DNA from: Microthrixaceae bacterium
GTDB taxonomy: Bacteria; Actinomycetota; Acidimicrobiia; Acidimicrobiales; DATDAH01
Length of the DNA stretch: 64,000 nt
Direction of reading: 5' to 3'
Assembly (NCBI GenBank): GCA_020637195.1
Contig: JACJWK010000008.1
Span: 65,268 to 129,267, forward strand
This document shows positions 8,991-16,932 of the stretch, piece by piece. A program made the translations under genes and the position numbers. The notes under the pieces are model-generated. The model had not been told where the DNA came from and made no database searches. It worked only from the letters and a program-made list of their open reading frames with translations. The number at the start of each line of letters is the position of its first letter. Position 1 is the stretch's first letter.

Positions 8991-9763
8991 GCGAGACCGA
9001 GCCCGGCGCCCCGACGGCCCTGCCGCCCGCGACGCCCCGGGTGCGATCGCTGTCGGTGCTGCCCGCGATCTACCGGCTGCTGCTCGCGACGCAGGTCACC
9101 CTCACGCGCCTGCTCGCCCTCGGCGCACTCGGCCTCACCGCCATGGTCGTCGGCTGGGCCATCGGCCAGTCCGACCCTGCCGATCCCGTCGCCACGGCGG
9201 CCCGGTTCGTGAACGCCTTCGGCTTGTCGCTCACCGTGCCGGTGACCGCGCTCGTCTTCGCCAGCGCCGCCCTCGGGGACCTCACCGACGACCGCACGCT
9301 CGTCTACCTCTGGCTGCGACCCGTCCGCCGGGCGACCGTCGTGGTGGCGGCCTTCGCCGCCGCCGTCACGGTGACGGTCCCGCTCGTCGTGGTGCCGCTC
9401 GTCGTCGCCGCGGCGCTCGCCGGCGGGGGCGACGAGGTCGTGCGGGGAACCGCCCTCGCCGCCACCGTCGGCACCGTGGCGTACGCCGGGATCTTCACCG
9501 CCCTCGGCCTCCGGGTCCGTCGCGCCCTGGTGTGGGGGCTGCTCTACGTCTTCATCTGGGAGGGCTTCGTCGCCCGCGGGGGCGACAACGCGGCCCGGCT
9601 CGCCGTCCGCTCGGTCACGGCGACCATCCTCGGGGCGGCGTCCGGCGTCGACCTGAGACTCGCGGTCCTGTCCACGCGGACCGCCTACGTCGCGCCGTTC
9701 GTGGTCGCGCTCGTCGCGCTGGCCTACGCGTCGTGGCGCCTCGACCGCCAGGACGTGGACTGA
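8987..9763 (+). CDS. ABC transporter permease (second pair)
   Basis: A 258-residue protein starting at the GTG overlapping the ATPase stop. It has about six hydrophobic helices and a conserved DLTDDRTLVYLWLRPVRR loop before the third helix, the same layout as the coupling loop of the first permease. It completes the four-gene exporter operon, which could form one heteromeric or two separate transporters. It ends beside a 14-bp palindrome (9766-9779) before the convergent PLP enzyme gene. Confidence 0.8.
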   Translation: MSETEPGAPTALPPATPRVRSLSVLPAIYRLLLATQVTLTRLLALGALGLTAMVVGWAIGQSDPADPVATAARFVNAFGLSLTVPVTALVFASAALGDLTDDRTLVYLWLRPVRRATVVVAAFAAAVTVTVPLVVVPLVVAAALAGGGDEVVRGTALAATVGTVAYAGIFTALGLRVRRALVWGLLYVFIWEGFVARGGDNAARLAVRSVTATILGAASGVDLRLAVLSTRTAYVAPFVVALVALAYASWRLDRQDVD

Positions 9764-9787
9764 CGGCGCGTCGACGCGCGGCGTGGG

Positions 9788-11173
9788 TCAGGCGCTCGCG
9801 GGGACGTCCTGCATGCCGTCGAGCAGGTCGCCCATGACCTCTTCGAGGAACTGGACCACCTCGGGGGTGGCGCCTCCGGGGACGCCGCCGTAGATCGCCC
9901 CGGACAGGGGCTGGTCGGTGGGCGGGTGCTTCGCGTACTCGACGCCCTCGGCGAGGTCGGCGGTGAAGGCGTCGACCACCCCGGGCTGGGTCTGGGGGCG
10001 GGTGACGCACATGTGGATGGCGTTCGGGTACTGCTGCCCGTTGAAGCGCCACCCCTTCTGCGCCATCGAGTCGTTGACGTGGTAGATGTCGAACTCGTCG
10101 GAACGGAACGAGAAGCACCACGTGGGCCGACCCATGATGAGCAGCTCGGGGTGGGAGCGCACCGCCTCCTGCATGGCGAACGACGTCTCGAAGATGCTCT
10201 TGGCGTACTTCAGGTACCCCTCGCGCCCGAGTGACACCATCGACGCCCACGTGGCCGCGATCAGCCCGCCCGAGCGGCTGCCGGCCATGCCGGGGGACAT
10301 GTACTTGCCGCCCACCCACTCGGGGGTCATGAAGTAGGCGTGCTGGCGCAGCGCCTTCGAGCGGTACGACAGCACCGACGTGCCCTTGAGCCCGTAGCCG
10401 TACTTGTGGGTGTCGGCCGAGATCGAGGTGACCCCCGGGAGGCGGAAGTCGAACACGGGGATGTCGTACCCGAGCTGCTGGCCCCACGGGAGGATGAACC
10501 CGCCGAGGCAGCCGTCGACGTGCAGCCCGATGCCCCGCTCGACCGCGAGGTCCGACAGCGCGGCGATGTCGTCGATCGTGCCGTAGGGGTAGTTGCCGGC
10601 GGAGCCGACGAGGGCGACGGTGTTCTCGTCGACGTGGTCGGCCACCCAGTCGACGTCGACGAGCGTGGTGTCGGGGTCGATGGGCGCCTTGCGCACCTCC
10701 ATGCCGAAGAGGTGGCCCGCCTTGTCGAAGGCGGGATGGGCGGTGAGCGGCATCACGAAGTTGGGCTCGGTGACGCCGCGCTCGGACCGGGCCTGGTCGC
10801 GGTACACGAGCATCGCGGTGAGGATCGAGTCGGTGCCGCCGCCGGTGATCGAGCCGCACGGGTCGTCGGCGGCCTCGCCGTGGAAGAGGTCGAGGGTCAT
10901 CGCGGTGATCTCGGCCTCGAACTTGGTGATGCTCGGGCACATGTCCCGCTGGAGCGCGTTGACGTGCGAGAAGGCGGCGAACACCTGGTTCAAGAACGCG
11001 TAGTGGTCGACGTCGCCGCAGTACATGGTCCCGGAGCAGTGGCCCTGGTTCCAGGTCTTGTCCTCCTCGGCGCCCATCCAGGCGACGTCGGCGAGGATCT
11101 CCGAACGCGGGCGGCCCCGCTCGGGCAGGCCCCGGATGATCGGGAAGCGGTCCTCGTAGGGGTAGCTGCTCAT
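9788..11173 (-). CDS. PLP-dependent decarboxylase/aldolase, sphingosine-1-phosphate lyase-like
   Basis: A 461-residue fold-type I PLP enzyme. Key blocks are CSGTMYCGDVDHYAFLNQV near the N-terminus, ITGGGTDSI, GSAGNYPYGTIDDI, HVDGCLGGFILPWG (the PLP-stacking/Asp region) and SADTHKYGYGLKG with the Schiff-base Lys near residue 257. These match the group containing eukaryotic sphingosine-1-phosphate lyase and bacterial homologues. A TAGCGT box sits 7 nt upstream of the ATG. The substrate is not proven: a long-chain base phosphate or an amino acid are both possible. Confidence 0.82.
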   Translation of the reverse strand: MSSYPYEDRFPIIRGLPERGRPRSEILADVAWMGAEEDKTWNQGHCSGTMYCGDVDHYAFLNQVFAAFSHVNALQRDMCPSITKFEAEITAMTLDLFHGEAADDPCGSITGGGTDSILTAMLVYRDQARSERGVTEPNFVMPLTAHPAFDKAGHLFGMEVRKAPIDPDTTLVDVDWVADHVDENTVALVGSAGNYPYGTIDDIAALSDLAVERGIGLHVDGCLGGFILPWGQQLGYDIPVFDFRLPGVTSISADTHKYGYGLKGTSVLSYRSKALRQHAYFMTPEWVGGKYMSPGMAGSRSGGLIAATWASMVSLGREGYLKYAKSIFETSFAMQEAVRSHPELLIMGRPTWCFSFRSDEFDIYHVNDSMAQKGWRFNGQQYPNAIHMCVTRPQTQPGVVDAFTADLAEGVEYAKHPPTDQPLSGAIYGGVPGGATPEVVQFLEEVMGDLLDGMQDVPASA

Positions 11174-11180
11174 GGGGCCG

Positions 11181-11186
11181 ACGCTA
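11181..11186 (-). promoter_or_regulatory. -10 box of leaderless promoter (PLP enzyme)
   Basis: On the minus strand TAGCGT ends 7 nt before the ATG at 11173, with no Shine-Dalgarno. Confidence 0.45.
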
Positions 11187-11276
11187 GTCCAGGGTCGCTC
11201 GGGGCCCCGGGGGTCGCTGGACCCGGATGGCAGGATCCGTGGGGAACTGGTCATTGATGCCAAATGCAGGGACGGG

Positions 11277-11282
11277 TACGTT
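11277..11282 (+). promoter_or_regulatory. -10 box of leaderless promoter (GlxA-type regulator)
   Basis: TACGTT ends 6 nt before the GTG at 11289. This spacing puts the transcript start at the start codon. Confidence 0.45.
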
Positions 11283-11288
11283 GCCCGG

Positions 11289-12254
11289 GTGCAGCGCCGA
11301 ACCGTCGTCCTGCTCGCCTTCGACGGCGTCCAGCCCCTGGACGTCACCGGCCCCCACGAGGTGTTCGCCGGCGCCAACGAGGCCCTCGGTGGACCGGTGT
11401 ACGACCTCTCCGTGGCCGCCCCCACCCGCGGGGGAGTGCGCTCCCCGTCCGGGCTGGTGCTGGGCGTGGACCGGGACCTGAGAACGGTCCCGCCGGTCGA
11501 CACGCTCCTCGTCGCGGGCGGCCAGGGGGTCCACGCGGCCCGGCGGGACGAGGCGGTCCTCGCCTGGGTGCGCGCCACCGCGGCCGGCGCGCGGCGGGTG
11601 GCATCGGTCTGCACCGGGGCCTTCCTCCTCGCGTCGGCCGGCGTGCTCGGCGAGGGCCCGGTCACGACCCACTGGGCGCACGCCGACCGCCTCGCCCGGG
11701 AGTTCCCCGACCTCGAGGTGGACGCCGACCCCGTCTACACGACCGACGGCCGGGTGTGGACCTCGGCCGGCGTCACCGCCGGCATGGACCTCGCCCTCGC
11801 GCTGGTCGAGGCCGACCACGGCGCCGAGCTCGCCCAGCTCATCGCCCGCCACCTCGTCCTGTTCCTCCGGCGCCCCGGCGGCCAGAGCCAGTTCTCCACC
11901 TCGGTCTGGGCGGCGGCCCCGCCTCCCGGACCCGTCCGCGCCGCCTGCGACCACATCCACGCCCACGTGGCCGACGACCTCAGCATCGACCGCCTGGCGG
12001 GCCTGGTCGGGCTGAGCGCCCGGCACTTCCAGCGTGAGTTCCGCCGTCAGGTCGGTCAGCCGGCGGGGCGCTACGTCGACCGCGTCCGCGTCGAGGCCGC
12101 CCGGCGGGCGCTCGAGGCCGAGCCCGCCACCACCGTCGCCACCGTCGCCCGGCGGTGCGGCTTCGGGTCGGCGGAGACGCTGCGCCGTGCCTTCACCCGC
12201 CACGTCGGCGTCGCCCCCGACGACTACCGCCGGCGCTTCGCGAAGCGGGCCTGA
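11289..12254 (+). CDS. GlxA-family transcriptional regulator (DJ-1/PfpI + AraC HTH)
   Basis: A 321-residue regulator. Residues ~5-180 form a DJ-1/PfpI-like domain with the nucleophile-elbow motif ASVCTGAFLLASAG (Cys ~107) and TTHWAHADRL. Residues ~220-321 hold two AraC helix-turn-helix units (IDRLAGLVGLSARHFQREF and VARRCGFGSAETLRRAF). This is the GlxA/FtrA arrangement, often sensing a small metabolite. The GTG at 11289 is chosen for the leaderless box and the family start (VVLLAFDGVQPLDV). It is divergent from the PLP enzyme and followed by a lone DJ-1 protein, so it may control one or both. Confidence 0.88.
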   Translation: MQRRTVVLLAFDGVQPLDVTGPHEVFAGANEALGGPVYDLSVAAPTRGGVRSPSGLVLGVDRDLRTVPPVDTLLVAGGQGVHAARRDEAVLAWVRATAAGARRVASVCTGAFLLASAGVLGEGPVTTHWAHADRLAREFPDLEVDADPVYTTDGRVWTSAGVTAGMDLALALVEADHGAELAQLIARHLVLFLRRPGGQSQFSTSVWAAAPPPGPVRAACDHIHAHVADDLSIDRLAGLVGLSARHFQREFRRQVGQPAGRYVDRVRVEAARRALEAEPATTVATVARRCGFGSAETLRRAFTRHVGVAPDDYRRRFAKRA

Positions 12255-12352
12255 GCCCGCCCCCGACGACCCGAGCCGAACCCTCCGACCCGACCCCCCG
12301 CACACCGTCCCCCACCCACCGTCCCACGCACACCGTCCACGAAAGGCCTCCC

Positions 12353-12991
12353 GTGCAGATCGCCATCCCGCTGTTCCCGCAGTTCACCGCCCTCGACGGC
12401 ATCGGCCCCTACGAGGTGCTCCAGCGCGTCCCCGGCCTCGACGTCACCTTCGTCGGCCACCAGCGGGGGGAGGTGCGCAGCGACAACGGCTTCCTCGGCA
12501 TCACCGTCGACGCCGCCTTCGAGGACCTGCCCACGCCCGACGTGGTCGTCTTCCCCGGAGGCGTCGGCACCCGGGCCCTCGTCCACGACGACCGGGTGCT
12601 CGACTGGGTGCGCCGCGCCCACGAGGGCACCCGCTTCACCACCTCGGTCTGCACGGGCTCGCTCGTCCTGGCCTCCGCCGGGCTGCTCGACGGGCTGACC
12701 GCCACCACCCACTGGTCCTGCTACGACGAGCTCGCCGGACTGGGCGCGGTCCCCACGAGCGACCGCGTGGTCGAGCACCTCGACCGCCGCGTCGTCACCG
12801 CGGCGGGGGTGTCGTCGGGCATCGACATGGCGCTGCGGCTCACCGAGCTGCTGGTCGACGAGACCGCGGCCAAGGCGTCGCAGCTCATGATCGAATACGA
12901 CCCCCAGCCGCCGTTCGACACCGGCGCCCTGGCCAGGGCCGACGAGGCCGTCGTGGCCCGGGTGGTCGAGTACGCCGCCGTCCGCCGCTGA
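12353..12991 (+). CDS. DJ-1/PfpI family protein (isonitrile hydratase-like)
   Basis: A 212-residue DJ-1/PfpI protein starting at a GTG preceded by GAAAGG. It carries TSVCTGSLVLASAGLL (Cys ~99) followed by TATTHWSCYDEL, and FPGGVGTRAL. The closest named activity in this subgroup is isonitrile hydratase, but amidase, glyoxalase or chaperone roles occur in the superfamily, so the reaction is not assigned. It lies 98 nt after the GlxA-type regulator; the gap is C-rich and contains three CACCGTCC copies. Confidence 0.8.
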   Translation: MQIAIPLFPQFTALDGIGPYEVLQRVPGLDVTFVGHQRGEVRSDNGFLGITVDAAFEDLPTPDVVVFPGGVGTRALVHDDRVLDWVRRAHEGTRFTTSVCTGSLVLASAGLLDGLTATTHWSCYDELAGLGAVPTSDRVVEHLDRRVVTAAGVSSGIDMALRLTELLVDETAAKASQLMIEYDPQPPFDTGALARADEAVVARVVEYAAVRR

Positions 12992-13095
12992 GCGATGGCG
13001 CGTCACCGACGCGTCACGATCGGGTCGCCCCGCGGACACACGAACGTCACTTCGCCGTCGCGGGCCGTGCCGCACCAACCCCCCAGCGGCGGTGC

Positions 13096-13101
13096 TACGT
13101 T
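13096..13101 (+). promoter_or_regulatory. -10 box for the oligopeptide importer operon
   Basis: TACGTT would start transcription near 13108, giving a leader of about 80 nt before the GTG at 13190. Confidence 0.4.
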
Positions 13102-13107
13102 GCGCCG

Positions 13108-13189
13108 CGACTGAGGGACCGCCCCGGGAGGGAAAGCCGGGTCCGGCGCTTCTCAGGACCCGATGCAACCGATCCACAAGGGGGGTCCC
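13108..13189 (+). promoter_or_regulatory. Structured 5' leader of unknown type
   Basis: Three nested helices can be drawn by eye: CTGAG (13111-13115) with CTCAG (13152-13156), GGACC (13116-13120) with GGTCC (13140-13144), and CGG (13125-13127) with CCG (13137-13139), closing a purine-rich loop GAGGGAAAG. The Shine-Dalgarno AAGGGGGG follows at the 3' end. It does not match the riboswitch consensus sequences I know. It could be an unclassified regulatory leader or simply a GC-rich fold. Confidence 0.3.
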
Positions 13190-14881
13190 GTGACCCGAAA
13201 GACACTGGCAGGCCGAGTGCTGGCCCTGCTCGTCGCCCTGATGCTGATCGCGGCCGCGTGCGGCAGCGACAGCGACAGCGGCGACGAGTCCGGCAGCGAC
13301 GGCACGAGCGGCGGCGACGACGCCGCGGCCGAGACGCAGGCCGGAGGCGACTTCATCGACCTCGGCACGTTCGTGGGCGACCCGCCCGAGCACCTCGACC
13401 CGGCGCTCAACACCACCCTGGACGCGTACCAGGTCATCAACGCGGTCTACGACGGCCTGACCGACATCGACACGAGCGACCCGGCCAACCCGGTCATCGT
13501 GCCCGACGTCGCCGAGTCCTACGAGGCCAACGACGACGCCACGGTCTGGACGTTCACGATCCGCGACGACCAGGTCTTCTCCAACGGCGAGCAGATCACC
13601 CCGAGCACCTTCAAGGCCTCGTGGGACCGCGCCGCGCAGATGGCCGGCGACTACAGCTACCTGATGAGCTTCATCGAGGGCGGCATCGAGGTCGTCGAGG
13701 GCGACGCCGAGGAGATCTCGGGCGTCGTCGCCAACGACGACGACATGACCCTCGAGGTCACGCTCACCGAGCCGTACTCCAACTTCGACGCCGTCGCCGG
13801 CTTCCAGCTGTTCTTCCCCCTCCCCAGCGAGGCGACCGACGCCGCCGACTTCACCGAGTGGGAGAACGGGATCATGATCGGCAACGGGCCGTTCGCGATG
13901 ACCGAGCCCCGCACCGACGAGGAGATCCTGCTCGAGAAGAACGACGAGTGGGACGGCGACTACAACGGCGAGACCTGGCCGGACCGCCTGGACACGATCA
14001 AGTTCGTGACCACCGCCGACCCCGACACCGCCTACAACTCGTTCGAGGCCGGTGAGGGCAACGACGCCAACATCCCGCCCGCCCGCACCGCGGAGGCGCA
14101 GGAGAACTACGGCACCACCCTCGACGTCCCGATCCTCGGCTCGTACCACTTCCAGTTCAACCTCGAGGACCCGTCGGTGGGCGGCGACGACAACCTGCTG
14201 TTCCGCCAGGCCGTCGACCAGGCGATCGACCGCGACGAGATCAACGAGGCCGTGTACAGCGGGAGCCGCACGACCAGCACCGGCATCACGCCGGAGGGGA
14301 TCCCGGGCTTCCAGGCCGACCTGTGCGAGTTCTGCACCTACGACCCCGAAGCGGCCCAGGCCGCCTTCGAGGAGTGGGAGGCCGCCGGCAACAGCCAGGA
14401 CGGCCCCCTCACCATCCAGTTCAACCGTGACGCCGGCCACGAGCCCGTGGTCCAGATCATGGTGGACAACCTCGCCGCCATCGGCATCGACGCCGAGGCC
14501 GACCCGATGGACTCGGAGACCTACTTCTCCGAGCTCGCCGACGGCGCCTGCGTCTTCTGCCGCACCGGCTGGTTCGCCGACTACCCGACGTACGACAACT
14601 TCATGTACGACCTGTTCCACTCCGATGCGCTCGGCGGGAACAACTACGGGTTCTCGAACGAGGAGTTCGACTCCCTCGTCGACGAGGCGAAGCAGACCAC
14701 GGACAAGGACGAGCAGGCCGACCTGTTCGTCCAGGCCGAGGAGATCCTCGTGAACGAGGAGATCGGCGTCGTGCCGATCAACTGGTACCGCGGCGACTAC
14801 GCCTACAGCGACGACATCGCGGTGTTCCCGCAGACCAACTTCGGTCTGATCGTCTGGGAGCAGGTGGCCTTCGCGGCCTAG
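13190..14881 (+). CDS. ABC transporter substrate-binding lipoprotein (family 5, oligopeptide)
   Basis: A 563-residue SBP_bac_5 protein. The GTG at 13190 is preferred to the ATG at 13163 because AAGGGGGG lies just upstream. A signal peptide with lipobox AAAC is followed by an Asp/Ser/Gly linker. The mature part has LDPALNTTLDAYQVINAVYD, VWTFTIRDDQVFSNGE and a C-terminal domain with LFRQAVDQAIDRDEIN, all typical of DppA/OppA. The protein is highly acidic. It captures peptides or similar solutes outside the membrane for the permease genes downstream. Confidence 0.92.
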   Translation: MTRKTLAGRVLALLVALMLIAAACGSDSDSGDESGSDGTSGGDDAAAETQAGGDFIDLGTFVGDPPEHLDPALNTTLDAYQVINAVYDGLTDIDTSDPANPVIVPDVAESYEANDDATVWTFTIRDDQVFSNGEQITPSTFKASWDRAAQMAGDYSYLMSFIEGGIEVVEGDAEEISGVVANDDDMTLEVTLTEPYSNFDAVAGFQLFFPLPSEATDAADFTEWENGIMIGNGPFAMTEPRTDEEILLEKNDEWDGDYNGETWPDRLDTIKFVTTADPDTAYNSFEAGEGNDANIPPARTAEAQENYGTTLDVPILGSYHFQFNLEDPSVGGDDNLLFRQAVDQAIDRDEINEAVYSGSRTTSTGITPEGIPGFQADLCEFCTYDPEAAQAAFEEWEAAGNSQDGPLTIQFNRDAGHEPVVQIMVDNLAAIGIDAEADPMDSETYFSELADGACVFCRTGWFADYPTYDNFMYDLFHSDALGGNNYGFSNEEFDSLVDEAKQTTDKDEQADLFVQAEEILVNEEIGVVPINWYRGDYAYSDDIAVFPQTNFGLIVWEQVAFAA

Positions 14882-14906
14882 CCCTCCCGGCAGTCCCCGG
14901 AGCCAC

Positions 14907-14942
14907 GGGGCGGGGCCCGCGCCACGGCGCGGGCCCCGCCCC
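14907..14942 (+). terminator. Very strong intra-operon hairpin
   Basis: Two perfect 17-nt arms (14907-14923 and 14926-14942) separated by 2 nt. It lies between the binding-protein gene and the first permease. There is no U-tract. It may partly terminate transcription or protect the upstream mRNA so that more binding protein than permease is made. Confidence 0.6.
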
Positions 14943-14986
14943 CGCTCCACCGTTCACGCCACGACCGTCGAGAGGTTCGGGTCGCT

Positions 14987-15994
14987 GTGTTCGCCTACTT
15001 CGTGCGGCGCCTGCTGCTGGTCGTCCCCACGGTCTTCTTCGCGCTCTCGTTCCTGTTCCTGCTCTTCTTCGCGCTGCCCGGCGACCCGGCGACCCTGCTG
15101 GCGGGCGGCGCCGACCGCAACCCGGATCCCGGCGTGGTCGAGCGGGCCCGTGAGCGCTACGGCCTCGACGAGCCGCTGTACCAGCAGTTCGGCGAGTACT
15201 GGGGGCGCGCGGCGCAGTGGGACCTCGGCGAGTCGTTCAAGTCCGGTCGCAGCGTCAACGACATCCTCGGCGAGAAGGCGATCAACAGCCTGCGCCTCGC
15301 CATCTGGGCGATCCTCATCGAGATCGTCGTCGGGATCTCGGTGGGCGTGCTCTCGGCGATCCGAAGATATTCCCTGTCCGACAAGCTGACGACGATCGCC
15401 ACCGCGGCGGCCTCGGCCGTGCCCGTGTTCGTCCTCGGCTTCATCCTGCAGTACCTGTTCGCGGTGGTGCCCGAGAAGCAGGGCTGGCCCGACTGGCTGC
15501 ACCTGCGCACGCAGGGGCTCGGCCCCGACACGTGGACCTTCTTCTTCATCCCCACCGGCGAGCAGTGGCGCTACCTGATCCTGCCCGCCGTCACCCTGGC
15601 GTGCGTGTCCACCGCGCTGGCCGCCCGCATGACGCGCGGGTCGATGCTCGAGGTGCTGCGGGCCGACTACCTGCGGACCGCCCGCGCCAAGGGTCTGAGC
15701 GAGCGCAAGGTGGTCACCGGCCACGGACTGCGCAACGCCATGCTCCCGGTCATCACCCTGATCGGCCTGGACTTCGGCACCGTCATCGGCGCCGCCATCC
15801 TCACCGAGACCGTGTTCTCGTGGCCCGGGCTCGGCTCGGCCATCGCCGACGCGGTCTCCGAGCGCGACCTCCCCGTGCTGCTGGGCCTGTCGCTGGCCGT
15901 CACCATCGCGTTCGCGCTCGTCAACCTGCTGGTGGACCTCTCCTACGCGTGGTTCGACCCGCGCATCCGGCTCGGCAAGGACGCTGAGGTCTGA
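14987..15994 (+). CDS. Oligopeptide ABC permease, DppB/OppB type
   Basis: A 335-residue membrane protein starting at a GTG with GAGAGG upstream. It opens MFAYFVRRLLLVVPTVFF and has the DppB-type coupling motif EVLRADYLRTARAKGLSERKV about 100 residues before the end, followed by NAMLPVITLIGLDFG. About six helices are visible, with a larger extracellular segment between helices 1 and 2. A short AGATATTCC stretch near 15364 is locally AT-richer but keeps the frame. It partners the DppC-type protein. Confidence 0.93.
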   Translation: MFAYFVRRLLLVVPTVFFALSFLFLLFFALPGDPATLLAGGADRNPDPGVVERARERYGLDEPLYQQFGEYWGRAAQWDLGESFKSGRSVNDILGEKAINSLRLAIWAILIEIVVGISVGVLSAIRRYSLSDKLTTIATAAASAVPVFVLGFILQYLFAVVPEKQGWPDWLHLRTQGLGPDTWTFFFIPTGEQWRYLILPAVTLACVSTALAARMTRGSMLEVLRADYLRTARAKGLSERKVVTGHGLRNAMLPVITLIGLDFGTVIGAAILTETVFSWPGLGSAIADAVSERDLPVLLGLSLAVTIAFALVNLLVDLSYAWFDPRIRLGKDAEV

Positions 15995-16014
15995 TCTGAC
16001 ATGAGGGGACCGAG

Positions 16015-16932
16015 ATGAGTGGTCTGGACCCGCTGAGCGCCGGCGTCGCCCTCGAGGACGTCGACGAGATCGAGGCCGACGAGGAACTGGCCCCGAAGCC
16101 CCTGCGGGCCGACGTGTGGCGCCGCTTCCGTCAGAACAAGCTCGCCCTCGTCGGGCTCGGCTTCATCGTCTTGTTGATCCTCGTGGCCGTCTTCGCTCCC
16201 TGGATCGCGCCCTACGGCCCCGCCGAGCGCAGCCCCGGCGCGTTCCGCGAGCCCCCGTCGCTCGAGCACTGGTTCGGGACGGACACGATCGGCCTCGACG
16301 TGTTCTCGCGCGTCGTCTACGGGGCGCGGATCTCGCTGCGGGTCGGCATCATCGCCACGCTGATGACCGTGGTGATCGGCCTCGTGCTCGGTGCGGTGGC
16401 CGGCTTCTACGGGGGCAAGACCGACGGGCTGATCATGCGCGTCACCGACGTGTTCCTCGCCATCCCCTACATCGTCCTGGCCGTGGCCATCGCCACGCTG
16501 TTCGGCAAGAGCGTCAACTCGGTGATCCTGGTGCTCGGCCTGACCGGCTGGCTGGGTCTGTGCCGCATCGTGCGGGCGAGCTTCCTCTCGCTCAACCGCC
16601 TCGAGTATGTCGAGGCGGCACGATCGCTCGGGTTCCGCAACTCGCGGATCATCTTCCGTCACATGCTGCCCAACGCCCTCCAACCCGTGATCGTCTACGC
16701 CACCATCGAGGTCGGCACGATCATCCTGGCCGAGGCGGCGCTGTCGTTCCTCGGGGTGGGCCCGGTGCCCCCGACGCCGGCCTGGGGCCTGATGGTGTCC
16801 GAGGCGAAGTCGACGCTGGCGGTGGCGCCCCACATGCTCTTCTTCCCGGGCATGGCCATCTTCTTGACCGTGCTGGCGTTCGTGTTCGTCGGCGACGGTC
16901 TCCGCGACGCCCTGGACCCGAAGCTCAAGTGA
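16015..16932 (+). CDS. Oligopeptide ABC permease, DppC/OppC type
   Basis: A 305-residue permease with a cytoplasmic N-terminal tail of about 45 residues (WRRFRQNKLALVGLGFIVL marks helix 1), HWFGTDTIGLDVFSRVVYGAR, and the coupling motif YVEAARSLGFRNSRIIFRHMLPN. The ending GDGLRDALDPKLK is typical of DppC. The stop overlaps the GTG of the next ATPase gene. Confidence 0.93.
   Translation: MSGLDPLSAGVALEDVDEIEADEELAPKPLRADVWRRFRQNKLALVGLGFIVLLILVAVFAPWIAPYGPAERSPGAFREPPSLEHWFGTDTIGLDVFSRVVYGARISLRVGIIATLMTVVIGLVLGAVAGFYGGKTDGLIMRVTDVFLAIPYIVLAVAIATLFGKSVNSVILVLGLTGWLGLCRIVRASFLSLNRLEYVEAARSLGFRNSRIIFRHMLPNALQPVIVYATIEVGTIILAEAALSFLGVGPVPPTPAWGLMVSEAKSTLAVAPHMLFFPGMAIFLTVLAFVFVGDGLRDALDPKLK

Noticed and set aside
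9766..9779. 14-bp palindrome GCGCGTCGACGCGC as an operator
   Set aside because: It lies between convergent gene ends, has no loop, and is not near a promoter; at most a weak terminator element.
13108..13189. SAM-I or cobalamin riboswitch before the importer
   Set aside because: The AGGGAAAGCCGG text resembles part of a cobalamin core, but the CCCGCAACTGT block and B12-box are missing, and SAM-I core elements are absent.
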